Position numbers and translations under genes: made by a program
The notes under the pieces: model-generated
Told to the model about the DNA's origin: nothing
The model's database searches: none
Seen by the model: the letters and a program-made list of their open reading frames with translations, nothing else
Shown here: positions 1-8,593 of the stretch, in pieces
Layout of the letters: every line of letters begins with the position of its first letter
How positions within the stretch are numbered: position 1 is the first letter of the stretch
NCBI RefSeq assembly: GCF_000297435.1
Contig: NZ_CAIP01000073.1
Coordinates: forward strand, 1 to 44,228
Reading direction: 5' to 3'
Origin: Microcystis sp. T1-4
GTDB taxonomy: Bacteria; Cyanobacteriota; Cyanobacteriia; Cyanobacteriales; Microcystaceae
DNA: 44,228 nt

Positions 1-215
1 TCCCGGCAAAATCCTCCAGTGTTTTTACCAAGAGTTGTCAAACAATCCGAAACTGGTTTGGAGAAATAATTAGTTATTTTGAGCGAAGGACAACGAATGG
101 GGTGGTCGAGGGAATCAACAATAAACTTAAACTAATAAAACGGAGAGCCTATGGCTTGAGAAACTTTCGGAATTTTTGGGTTAGAAGTATGTTGTCTTGG
201 CATCTTGTCTGTTGA
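1..215 (+). pseudogene. ISL3-family transposase, C-terminal end (cut by window edge)
   Basis: The frame starting at base 3 is open to a TGA at 213-215 and encodes about 70 residues. They contain the typical ISL3 transposase tail: TTNGVVEGINNKLKLIKRR, then a YGLRNFRNF-type segment. The glutamate in VEGINNK is the last catalytic acid of the ISL3 DDE domain as known from the family. The gene starts left of the window, so I cannot say whether the full transposase is intact. The terminal repeat of the same element lies 26 bases after the stop, so the 3' end of the IS is complete. The match is by motif recognition only. Confidence 0.85.
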
Positions 216-224
216 TTTAGCATA

Positions 225-241
225 AAGAGTAACGAAGAGCC
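225..241 (+). repeat. Right terminal inverted repeat of the ISL3-type IS
   Basis: The sequence AAGAGTAACGAAGAGCC ends at 241. Its reverse complement begins GGCTCTTCG, the usual start of ISL3-family ends. The same end, AAGTAACGAAGAGCC, closes the MITE at 271-456. The left end of this IS is outside the window. Confidence 0.8.
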
Positions 242-270
242 ATATTTGTCCTCCTTTTATTCTAAAATAT

Positions 271-456
271 GGTTCTTCGGTTTGTCTTATGCAACGTACA
301 GGATTATAAGGAATGAAACTCTTATAGAGAAAGACATTTGGCGATTTTTGTCAATTGTTTTTGATCTAGAGCGAACTAATCAGTTAAGTCTCTTGCCAGA
401 TAAAGATTTAGTCGATTTATGCTCCCCTATCGAACCATACCAAGTAACGAAGAGCC
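271..456 (+). mobile_element. ISL3-derived MITE, copy 1, with 8-bp target duplication
   Basis: This 186-bp element starts GGTTCTTCGG and ends CGAAGAGCC. It is flanked on both sides by the identical octamer TAAAATAT (263-270 and 457-464), which fits the 8-bp target duplication of ISL3 elements. It matches the reverse complement of 20461-20647 over its whole length with scattered mismatches. No transposase frame lies inside, so it is non-autonomous. An open frame of 117 codons running through it is not a gene. Confidence 0.88.
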
Positions 457-464
457 TAAAATAT

Positions 465-1063
465 TTCGGGATTGTTGTCGGCATTCTAGTTTACATATCA
501 TTTAGGCGCACTATATCAGCCCCAACTCTGTTAACTTTTGTTTCGAGCCTGTCGGACTTTTGGCTCGTGGGTGTTAAGATCACTACTAATGGGACTTAGA
601 CAAAAAACAAATCGATAAAAGCCTCAACTCAACTCCAATCCCCGCTTGGGATTTACTTGGCCGATTCAAGTTTGAATTGGCGCTTCGAGAAGCCCAAAAT
701 CGCTGAAACCCAGATATATCAAGGAAAATCATAAATCGAGGTTAACCCTTTGTCCCGTAATGGTTTGAGCCTTTTTTGCTGACCGAAAACTCCTAACTCC
801 CACTAACCCGCACCTGTGGGGTTATAAAGTTATCAAGGTACTACATTTACCAAGCGGCTAATCCTCTAAACGTCTTACTGTCTAGTTTCTAGCCAACGAA
901 TCGCACTACACCCTACACCCTGCCTCTAGGAAAAACTTTTTCAGCAAACCCTACTCTAGAAGATCCCATGATATTAGCCAGAATTTTACGGAATTTATTT
1001 TATCCTTTTTGATTCAATGATCAACAACCTCCCAACGAAAAGCTGCCTCTTAGGTAAATTTAA
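465..1063. other. Non-coding leader of the biosynthetic cluster
   Basis: I see no gene in these roughly 600 bases. Near 905-953 is a dispersed repeat: a short C/A-rich run (CACCCTACACCCTG) followed by CTTTTTCAGCAAACCCTA (936-953). Nearly the same motif recurs at 17084-17101, and a diverged version at about 41590-41612. The promoter of the cluster should lie here, but I find no convincing -35/-10 pair. The bases just before the first ATG (TTAGG) give only a weak ribosome-binding site. Confidence 0.6.
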
Positions 1064-4000
1064 ATGATGACGACAAATCTTAGCTCTTTTTCCCCATGGT
1101 CGACCGAAATTTCTTCTGGTGATCGAGCTGAACCAGTTACATTGGTAAAATTACTTAAATATCGAGCGGTTCAACAACCGAATCAAATTGCTTATCATTT
1201 CTTAACAGACAACCAAGATATCCCCGCAAAGCTAACTTATGCTCAATTAGATCGAAAAGCTGGCGCCATTGCTGCTTGTCTTCAACGTTTTCATCCTGAA
1301 AATCAATGCGTTCTTTTACTGTATCCTGCGGGTTTAGATTATATCGCCGCCTTTTTTGGCTGTTTATATGCAGGTATGATTGCTGTTCCTGCCTATCATC
1401 CTAAGCCTAATCGCTCTTTAGAGAGAATTAAAGCGATAATGAAAGATTCACAGTCAAAAATTGCTTTAACCACTTCTGAGATTAGCCAAAATTTAGAACG
1501 CTGTTTTGAGTTTGCTCCCGAACTGAAAGACTTATCTTGGTTAACGACGGATCAGATAGATGGAAACCTAGCCGACCAATGGCAAGAGCCTAGGATAAAC
1601 CCCGAAGATATTGCCTATTTACAATATACTTCTGGTTCAACCTGTACTCCCAAAGGAGTGATGATTAGTCATCAAAATGCCCTGCATAATACTTATGATA
1701 TGGCTCAAACATGGGATATTTCTGGGGAGAGTGTGATTGTTTCTTGGCTGCCCCATTTTCATGATTTTGGTTTAGTATTTGGTATTTTAGAACCTTTTTA
1801 CAGTGGCTGTTCTACTTTTTTAATGTCTCCTGAGTCTTTTGTCCAGAAGCCTCAGCGTTGGCTAGAGGCGATCGCCCAATATCGTGGGACTCATACGGGG
1901 GCGCCTAATTTTGCTTACGAATTATGTGTTGAGAAAAGTCAATCGATTCGAGATGCTCATCTAGATTTAAGCAGTTGGCGAGTGGCGGTCAATGGGGCTG
2001 AACCGATTTATTATGAAACCTTAGAAAAATTTGTCACTGCCTTTGCGTCTTTAGGGGTAAGTTGGGAAACTTTAAGCCCAGGTTATGGACTGGCGGAAGC
2101 AACCCTAAAAATCTGTAGTGTGCCACATGGTCAAGCTCCCCGTGTTCTCGCACTGCAAAGATTGGGGTTAGAACAAAAACGGGTGGTTGAACTTCCTTCA
2201 TCGAGTCATGAGGAGGCAAATAAAGTCATAGGTTGTGGTCGTCCAATTTTAGGCTGTCAAATTGTTATTGTTGATCCAGAAACTCATATCCCTTGTCCCC
2301 CTGATGGCATTGGTGAAATTTGGGTGTCCGGTGCAAGTATTGCTCAAGGCTATTGGCAACGTTCTGAAACCAGTTTTGCAACCTTTCAAGCCTATTTAGA
2401 GACAACGAATGAGGGTCCCTATCTACGAACGGGTGATTTAGGTTTCCTAAAAGACGGTGAACTTTTTGTGATGGGACGATTAAAGGATTTGATTATTATT
2501 CGTGGTCGTAATCATTATCCTCAAGATTTAGAGTTGACGGCGCAAAATAGTCATCCTGCTCTCAGACTAGGCTTTGCGGCCGCCTTTGCCGTCACAGTTA
2601 ATCATCAAGAACAATTAGTATTAACCTTAGAGGTCAAGCGTCAATTTGTTCGCAAGCTTAATACAGAGGAGGTGGTTGAAGCGGTTCGTAGAGCGATTGC
2701 AGAACATCATGAAATCGAAGTTTATGCCGTAGTTTTACTCAAAACGGGTTCAATTCCCAAAACGTCTAGTGGAAAAATTCAACGTTATGCTTGTCGGTCA
2801 GGATTTGAACAGTCTAGTTTAACCGTCATTGGTCAATGGCAAGCTCCCATCTTAACCGAAGAAACTGGGAAAGAAACTGGAGAGGAATTTTCTTCGGTTG
2901 GTTCATCGGTTTTGTTTGTGGAAGCCATTCGTCAATGGTTAGTAAATTGGTTGAGTGAAAAACGACAGTTAACCCTTAAAGAAATTAATATCCAAGAATC
3001 TTTTAGTAATTATGGCTTAAATTCCCTACAAATGGTTAATTTAGCGGCAGATTTAGGGAAATTGCTCGATAAAAACGTTTCTCCCACCTTACTTTGGGAC
3101 TATCCGAGCATCAGCGAATTAGCGGATTATTTAGGGGAAAAAACAGGGACTTCTCCTGTTCAATCCCAAACCTCTCAGTCTGAGCCGTCTGATTCAGCGA
3201 TCATTGAGGATGCTATTGCCATCATCGGTTTAGGTTGCCGTTTTCCCAATGCTAATAACATTAATTCTTTCTGGTATCTTTTATCTCAAGGTATTGATGC
3301 CATTCGTCGCTTACCTTCAGAAAGAAGCGCAAGTTTGCATCGTACGATGCCTGATCATCATCCTGCTTTATGGGGCGGATTTTTAGATCTAGTTGATCAA
3401 TTTGACTCGTCGTTCTTTGGCATTGCTCCTCGCGAAGCTGCTCGCATGGATCCTCAACAAAGATTACTTCTAGAAGTGGCATGGGAAGCCTTTGAAAATG
3501 CTGGGGTTGTCCCAGATCAGTTAGCGGGTAGTCGTACAGGCGTATTTGTCGGGCTGAGTACGAATGATCATTCTCATATCCTATTACGGAATCCTGAAAA
3601 CCTTGATGCCTATGTGGGAACCGGTAGTGCGAATAGTATGGTTGCCAATCGGTTATCCTATCTGTTGGATTTACGTGGACCGAGTATGACTGTAGATACG
3701 GCCTGTTCCTCCTCTTTGGTAGCAGTTCACATGGCTTGTCAAAATCTCAAAAACCATGAATCCGATTTAGCCTTAGCGGCTGGCATTAACTTGATCTTAA
3801 CCCCTGATTTAACATTAGCGTTATCTCAAGCTCAAATGATGTCCCCAGAAGGACGTTGTAAGACTTTTGATGCCGATGCTGATGGTTATGTTCGAGGAGA
3901 AGGTTGCGGTGTGGTTGTCCTCAAACGTTTAAAAGATGCTATGGACGATGGAGATGCTATTTATGCAGTGATTCGGGGGTCAGCGATCAATCAAGATGGT

Positions 4001-5989
4001 CGCAGTAATGGCATTACTGCGCCGAATGGACTGGCTCAACAATCGATAATTCGTGAAGCTTTGGCCAAAGCACAAATTAAACCCGAACAAATTAGTTACA
4101 TAGAAGCTCACGGGACAGGAACGCCTCTGGGTGATCCGATTGAAGTGGATGCGCTCAAGGCGGTTTTTGATAGCAATCGCCCTGTAAATCATCCTTATTG
4201 GGTGGGTTCAGTCAAAACGAATATTGGGCATCTAGAAGCAGCAGCCGGAATTGCTGGTTTAATTAAAGTGGCTTTATGCCTACATCATCGAGAAATTCCA
4301 GCGCATCTTCATTTAAAACAGGTAAATCCTCATATTTCTTTAGACAATACCTCTTTAGAATTTGTTAAAACCCATCAACCTTGGGTGACGAACACCGATA
4401 GTCTCTATGCAGGGGTCAGTTCTTTTGGTTTTGGGGGAACAAACTGTCATGTCGTTTTACAAGAAGCCCCACAATTGTCAGTTACTTCTGATGTAAAAGC
4501 TGATCTGCCTTTATTATTCACCTTATCAGCGAAAAATGAAAGTAGTTTACAGGCTTTAGTTGCTCATTATACTCAATGGCTAACTGAGCATCCTAATAAT
4601 TCTTTGGCAAATTTGTGCTTCACCACAAATACAGGTCGTTCCCACTTTTCCCATCGTTTAGCGGTGGTAGCGAAGACTCAAGAAGAATTAAAGATCAAAC
4701 TTCAGAGATGGAACTTGGGTGAATTTTCTAAAGGAGTTACTAAAAATGTCTTTAATGAGCGAAATGTCACAAAAATCGCCTTTTTATTTACAGGTCAAGG
4801 TTCACAGTATGTCGGTATGGGGCAACAATTATGGGAAACTGAACCGATTTTTCAAGAAGCTTTCCGTCAATGTGAAGCCTTATTCCGCCCTTATTTGTCT
4901 GAGTCTTTGTTATCTGTTATTTACCCTCAAGAGCCAAGATCAACACTCATTAATCAAACACAATACACTCAGGCGGCTCTTTTTAGTTTTGAGTATGCAC
5001 TGGCCAAACTCTGGCAAGCTTGGGGGATTCAACCAACAGCAGTCATCGGTCATAGTTTAGGGGAATATGTCGCGGCTTGCATTGCTAATGTATTTAGCTT
5101 AGAAGATGCGGTTAAATTAGTGGCCAAACGGGGTCAATTAATCCAGAATCTGCCTGCTAATGGGACAATGGCTATGGTGGCTCTTCCTGCTGATAGCATT
5201 GTGCCTTACTTAGACTCTTATCAACAGAAAGTCGTGATTGCTACCCGTAACAGTCCTCAAAATACGGTAATTTCGGGAGAAAGTATAGCCGTTAACCAAA
5301 TTGTTGAAATGCTAAGACTTCAAGGAATTGCTACTAAAATCCTTTCTGTTTCTCATGCGTTTCATTCTCCTTTAATGGTTTCTATCATTGAGGAATTTGC
5401 AGAAACGGTTAAGCAAGTTACTTTCAACGTCCCTCAGATTCCCTTAATTTCTAACTATACGGGTCGAGTCGCTTATTCTGAAGAAATTTGCCAAGCAGAT
5501 TATTGGTGTAATCATCTACTCCATACAGTTGATTTTCAAGGTGGACTACAATCTTTAGTCAAGTTAGGAGTTAACGTTTGCCTAGAAATTGGTCCCAAAC
5601 CGACCTTAGTAAGCATGGGTAAACAGTGTGGTTTCAAAGATGTCATCTGGTTAGATTCAGTTAAGTTAGGTGAAGAAAATTGGCAAACTTTAATCAACAC
5701 TTTATCTATCTTATACACTGAAGGTTGTCGAGTGAATTGGGCGAATCTGTATTGTGATGCTACTTATCAAAAGTTGCATCTGCCGACTTATGCTTTTAAC
5801 CGTAAACATTACCCAATCCTAACTGTAAATCATCATGCCAATAAAGAAAAAGACGAATCTTCAATCTTACCTGTTGTTCAACCGGAAGAAGCTAAGATTT
5901 TAAATTCTCCTTCGAGTCAATTGTTGGAAGTTCTTACTCAACAGGCTGAAGCGTTAATTGTACAAAGCAAAATCTTACTAAGTCGTTAG
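1064..5989 (+). CDS. Polyketide synthase: FAAL-ACP-KS-AT (first part of a split RedL-like line)
   Basis: This 1641-residue protein should activate a fatty or other carboxylic acid as acyl-AMP, load it on its own ACP and extend it once with malonate. Domains in order: fatty-acyl-AMP ligase (about 20-600; A3 motif YTSGSTCTPKG near 188, FAAL motif WLPHFHDFGL), ACP (about 625-695; Ser654 in YGLNSL), ketosynthase (716-1140; DTACSSS with Cys881, EAHGTGTPLG with His1016, NIGHLEAAAG) and acyltransferase (about 1260-1560; GHSLGE with Ser1331, HAFHSP, a malonyl-type signature). KR, DH, ER and TE are absent, so a beta-ketoacyl chain is expected. No ACP follows the AT; the next gene starts with one. The tail carries the helix LLEVLTQQAEALIVQSKILL, repeated in similar form at the next protein's N-terminus. 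The first ATG of an ATG-ATG pair was chosen. Confidence 0.93.
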   Translation: MMTTNLSSFSPWSTEISSGDRAEPVTLVKLLKYRAVQQPNQIAYHFLTDNQDIPAKLTYAQLDRKAGAIAACLQRFHPENQCVLLLYPAGLDYIAAFFGCLYAGMIAVPAYHPKPNRSLERIKAIMKDSQSKIALTTSEISQNLERCFEFAPELKDLSWLTTDQIDGNLADQWQEPRINPEDIAYLQYTSGSTCTPKGVMISHQNALHNTYDMAQTWDISGESVIVSWLPHFHDFGLVFGILEPFYSGCSTFLMSPESFVQKPQRWLEAIAQYRGTHTGAPNFAYELCVEKSQSIRDAHLDLSSWRVAVNGAEPIYYETLEKFVTAFASLGVSWETLSPGYGLAEATLKICSVPHGQAPRVLALQRLGLEQKRVVELPSSSHEEANKVIGCGRPILGCQIVIVDPETHIPCPPDGIGEIWVSGASIAQGYWQRSETSFATFQAYLETTNEGPYLRTGDLGFLKDGELFVMGRLKDLIIIRGRNHYPQDLELTAQNSHPALRLGFAAAFAVTVNHQEQLVLTLEVKRQFVRKLNTEEVVEAVRRAIAEHHEIEVYAVVLLKTGSIPKTSSGKIQRYACRSGFEQSSLTVIGQWQAPILTEETGKETGEEFSSVGSSVLFVEAIRQWLVNWLSEKRQLTLKEINIQESFSNYGLNSLQMVNLAADLGKLLDKNVSPTLLWDYPSISELADYLGEKTGTSPVQSQTSQSEPSDSAIIEDAIAIIGLGCRFPNANNINSFWYLLSQGIDAIRRLPSERSASLHRTMPDHHPALWGGFLDLVDQFDSSFFGIAPREAARMDPQQRLLLEVAWEAFENAGVVPDQLAGSRTGVFVGLSTNDHSHILLRNPENLDAYVGTGSANSMVANRLSYLLDLRGPSMTVDTACSSSLVAVHMACQNLKNHESDLALAAGINLILTPDLTLALSQAQMMSPEGRCKTFDADADGYVRGEGCGVVVLKRLKDAMDDGDAIYAVIRGSAINQDGRSNGITAPNGLAQQSIIREALAKAQIKPEQISYIEAHGTGTPLGDPIEVDALKAVFDSNRPVNHPYWVGSVKTNIGHLEAAAGIAGLIKVALCLHHREIPAHLHLKQVNPHISLDNTSLEFVKTHQPWVTNTDSLYAGVSSFGFGGTNCHVVLQEAPQLSVTSDVKADLPLLFTLSAKNESSLQALVAHYTQWLTEHPNNSLANLCFTTNTGRSHFSHRLAVVAKTQEELKIKLQRWNLGEFSKGVTKNVFNERNVTKIAFLFTGQGSQYVGMGQQLWETEPIFQEAFRQCEALFRPYLSESLLSVIYPQEPRSTLINQTQYTQAALFSFEYALAKLWQAWGIQPTAVIGHSLGEYVAACIANVFSLEDAVKLVAKRGQLIQNLPANGTMAMVALPADSIVPYLDSYQQKVVIATRNSPQNTVISGESIAVNQIVEMLRLQGIATKILSVSHAFHSPLMVSIIEEFAETVKQVTFNVPQIPLISNYTGRVAYSEEICQADYWCNHLLHTVDFQGGLQSLVKLGVNVCLEIGPKPTLVSMGKQCGFKDVIWLDSVKLGEENWQTLINTLSILYTEGCRVNWANLYCDATYQKLHLPTYAFNRKHYPILTVNHHANKEKDESSILPVVQPEEAKILNSPSSQLLEVLTQQAEALIVQSKILLSR

Positions 5990-6248
5990 ACTGACCTTCA
6001 TTTATCGACTTCTTGCCAGATTCCGACATTTAGTAATCCTAAAAACAATGGATATTTGTTGTCTCAACTATTGAGATCAAGTTTCTGGTTGATAGGTCTA
6101 ATACGGCGGTTTCTCTATCCATCTGGCACAGACAACTCCTTATTAGATCAGCCTTTCCACTTAGAAGATGTACCAGACTGAGCCTGAATCCGCCGTAATC
6201 CCTATCCGAAAGTAATCTTGACTTTTGATTTTTAAGAGGTTTCACGAT
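5990..6248. other. Intergenic spacer with a separated inverted repeat
   Basis: The spacer is 259 bases, the longest between the first eight cluster genes. TACGGCGG at 6102-6109 is the inverse of CCGCCGTA at 6190-6197, with about 80 bases between the arms. It could be a small inserted repeat or a fold in the mRNA. It is not a classic terminator because no T-run follows. The next gene has its own ribosome-binding site (AAGAGG, about 10 bases before 6249). Confidence 0.4.
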
Positions 6249-8003
6249 ATGTCGTTTAATTCTCCTTCTTTGTCTTCTTCTGATTCACTTTCCGGTCTGC
6301 CACCGAAGATTTTAGAATTGTTGAGCAAGCAAGCTGAAGCCATAGCCCTTCAAAGCAAAGTTTTACTCAAACAACATCAACAATTAACCTGTGCAAATGA
6401 CCCATCCTTTCCTTTATCATCGCCAAGACAAGGCTTACAGACTTCTCCAATTTATCAAGATAATTCTCCATCGGGATTGTCTGCTACTGCTCAATTTCAA
6501 AGTCCTGAAGAAATTCGGTTAATTTTATGGCAAATTATTGCTAAAGTTAGCGGGTTTCCTCAAGAAGAAATTCAGTTACATCATCATCTTGTTGAGAATC
6601 TAGGACTTGATTCTTGGATGTTAGCGCAACTTTTACACCATCTCAAAAACACCTTTTGTCTTGCGTCTAATATGCCTATTCAACCCACTATGAAGGTAGA
6701 ACAAGTTTTAGAACAACTGCTGTCACTTAATAATATTAATCCAACAGTTTCTCTCCCTACTCCTATTCCTTTATCTTCTCTAAAAAGTTCTGTTTCTCCT
6801 CAAGAGCGTCATCAAACTATTGAAACGTCTCCTGCTTATTTAGCTTTACAAGAAAGAGAACATTTAATTAGTTCATATACTCAATTAAACCCTTATTTTC
6901 GCACTCATGAAGGCGTAAATAGTAATAGGGTTATTATTGAGGGTCGAGAACTGATTAATTATTCGAGTTATAATTATGTGGGAATGTCTGGTGATCCTCA
7001 AGTGAATGAAGCAGCTAAACAAGCCATTGAACATTATGGAACTTCCGTTTGTGCCAGTCGAATTATTGGTGGTCAAATTCCTTTACATCAAGAATTAGAA
7101 AGTAAAATTGCTGAATTTATTGAGGTAGAAGATTCAGTGGTTTATGTGTCAGGCCACGGAACTAATGTTTCTACTATTGGCCATCTATTTGGAGAAGGCG
7201 ATTTAATTCTTCATGATGCTTTAAGTCATAATAGTGTCATTGTTGGCTGTATTTTATCGGGCGCACAAAGACAGGCTTTTCCTCATAATGATTGGCAAGC
7301 TTTGGAAAATACCCTCAAAACTTTACGCCCTTACTATAACAAAGTGTTAATCGTGATTGAAGGGGTTTATAGTATGGATGGAGACATTCCAGATTTAGCG
7401 AAATTTGTTGAGGTTTCTAAGGCCAATAATGCTTATTTAATGGTGGATGAAGCCCATTCTTTAGGGGTGCTAGGCAAACGAGGCAAAGGAATTACTGAAT
7501 ATTGTAATGTTGATCCCAATGAAGTAGATTTTTTGATGGGAACATTAAGTAAAACCCTAGCCAGTTGTGGCGGTTATATTGCCGGCCGTCAAAACCTTAT
7601 AGATTTTCTCCGAAAAACATCCCCTGGGTTTATTTTTAGTGTAGGAATTCCAGCCGCTAATGCTGCTGCTTCTTTAGAGGCGATTAAGCTTCTTGAAGCT
7701 GAACCAGAAAGAGTCCAAAAACTACAATACAATTCAAGCTTGTTTCTCAATTTAGCTAAAGAAAAGGGATTAAATACTGGAAACAGTGCTAACTCTGCTG
7801 TAGTGCCAATTATCGTAGGAGAATCTTCGGTATGTTTAAAACTGTCAGAAGCCCTCTTTAAAAGAGGAATTAATGTGGACGCTATTTTGTATCCCGCCGT
7901 CGAAAAAAATGGGGCGAGAATGCGCTTTTTTATTACTAGCGAACATACTCAAGAACAGATTTCTTATACGGTCAATACTTTAGCAGAAGAAATTCACAAT
8001 TAG
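6249..8003 (+). CDS. ACP-alpha-oxoamine synthase (AOS) didomain protein
   Basis: This 584-residue protein is a PLP enzyme of the alpha-oxoamine synthase family joined to a carrier protein. The expected reaction is decarboxylative condensation of an ACP-bound acyl chain with an amino acid to give an alpha-aminoketone. Visible parts: an N-terminal helix ILELLSKQAEAIALQSKVLL, an ACP with Ser122 in LGLDSW, a Ser/Thr/Pro-rich linker, and an AOS domain from about 190 with VDEAHSLG and GTLSKTLASCGG (PLP-binding Lys435). In prodiginine pathways the AOS domain of RedL uses glycine and that of PigH/RedN uses serine; the choice here cannot be read from sequence. The ATG at 6249 was chosen over an upstream in-frame start at 6225 because AAGAGG lies about 10 bases ahead. 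It should receive the beta-ketoacyl chain from the upstream KS-AT. Confidence 0.92.
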   Translation: MSFNSPSLSSSDSLSGLPPKILELLSKQAEAIALQSKVLLKQHQQLTCANDPSFPLSSPRQGLQTSPIYQDNSPSGLSATAQFQSPEEIRLILWQIIAKVSGFPQEEIQLHHHLVENLGLDSWMLAQLLHHLKNTFCLASNMPIQPTMKVEQVLEQLLSLNNINPTVSLPTPIPLSSLKSSVSPQERHQTIETSPAYLALQEREHLISSYTQLNPYFRTHEGVNSNRVIIEGRELINYSSYNYVGMSGDPQVNEAAKQAIEHYGTSVCASRIIGGQIPLHQELESKIAEFIEVEDSVVYVSGHGTNVSTIGHLFGEGDLILHDALSHNSVIVGCILSGAQRQAFPHNDWQALENTLKTLRPYYNKVLIVIEGVYSMDGDIPDLAKFVEVSKANNAYLMVDEAHSLGVLGKRGKGITEYCNVDPNEVDFLMGTLSKTLASCGGYIAGRQNLIDFLRKTSPGFIFSVGIPAANAAASLEAIKLLEAEPERVQKLQYNSSLFLNLAKEKGLNTGNSANSAVVPIIVGESSVCLKLSEALFKRGINVDAILYPAVEKNGARMRFFITSEHTQEQISYTVNTLAEEIHN

Positions 8004-8062
8004 CTCTAAAATAAAGGTACAGATTCTACTACTTTGTTTCTTAAAATTAAGGAGAAATTTAG

Positions 8063-8593
8063 ATGATTCCCCAACAGTGGTATCCTATTTGTAAGTCGGA
8101 AGAAATTCAAGGCAAAAAACCGCACGCCTTACACCGTTTTACAAAAATTGGTTCGGTTCTAGAACCTTATGAAGTTACCCTCAAAAATGACTGTATTAGG
8201 ACCGAGGTAAAATTAAGAAAAGCCTCTGATCAAGAGTCTGATTTTAGCTTCAAGTTAAAGATGAGATTCCCTAATCTTACTTGGATTCAATTGTTACCCA
8301 AAATTTATTTTATTGTAGTAGCAACTCCTATAGATCAACAAAATAGTTGGGTAATAATTCGTTATTATCAAGACTACATTCGAGATCCTTTTTTGGGTTA
8401 TTTATTTGCTTTGTTGCTGGTTACATTTGAAGTCCAAGTGGCTCAAAAAGAACAAGATATACCCATTCTGAAATCGATTACACCCCTACAACCCGATCCT
8501 CAAACCTATCATTGGGTTGCTGCTGACCAAGCAATCGTCTATTACTACCAATTAAAAGCAAAATTATCGAAGGAGATGATAAATAATGTCTAG
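8063..8593 (+). CDS. Rieske-oxygenase-like protein lacking both metal sites
   Basis: This 176-residue protein opens with QQWYPICKSEEIQGKKP, which resembles the WYPV...GKP start of Rieske oxygenases such as pheophorbide-a-oxygenase relatives. Its second half (SWVIIRYYQDYIRDP, then QKEQDIPILKSITP and VAADQAIVYYYQLK) resembles the end of the catalytic domain of the same family. The parts between are missing: there is no CxH...CxxH cluster motif and no N-xx-H-xxxx-H iron site. Full-length members are about 330-450 residues. It could be a decayed enzyme, or a small binding or scaffold protein that kept the fold; the intact frame and its tight coupling to the next gene (8-bp overlap) favour a working protein. 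RedG, a Rieske enzyme, acts in prodiginine clusters. The family link is inference; the lack of metal ligands is direct. Confidence 0.6.
   Translation: MIPQQWYPICKSEEIQGKKPHALHRFTKIGSVLEPYEVTLKNDCIRTEVKLRKASDQESDFSFKLKMRFPNLTWIQLLPKIYFIVVATPIDQQNSWVIIRYYQDYIRDPFLGYLFALLLVTFEVQVAQKEQDIPILKSITPLQPDPQTYHWVAADQAIVYYYQLKAKLSKEMINNV

Noticed and set aside
246..599. Open frame of 117 codons
   Set aside because: It runs from the IS end straight through a MITE and its target duplications, starts at TTG and resembles no protein.
6249..8003. Saxitoxin-type starter enzyme (SxtA)
   Set aside because: SxtA also ends in ACP-AOS, but it has methyltransferase and GNAT domains in front. Here the partner is FAAL-ACP-KS-AT, and no sxt-type genes follow.
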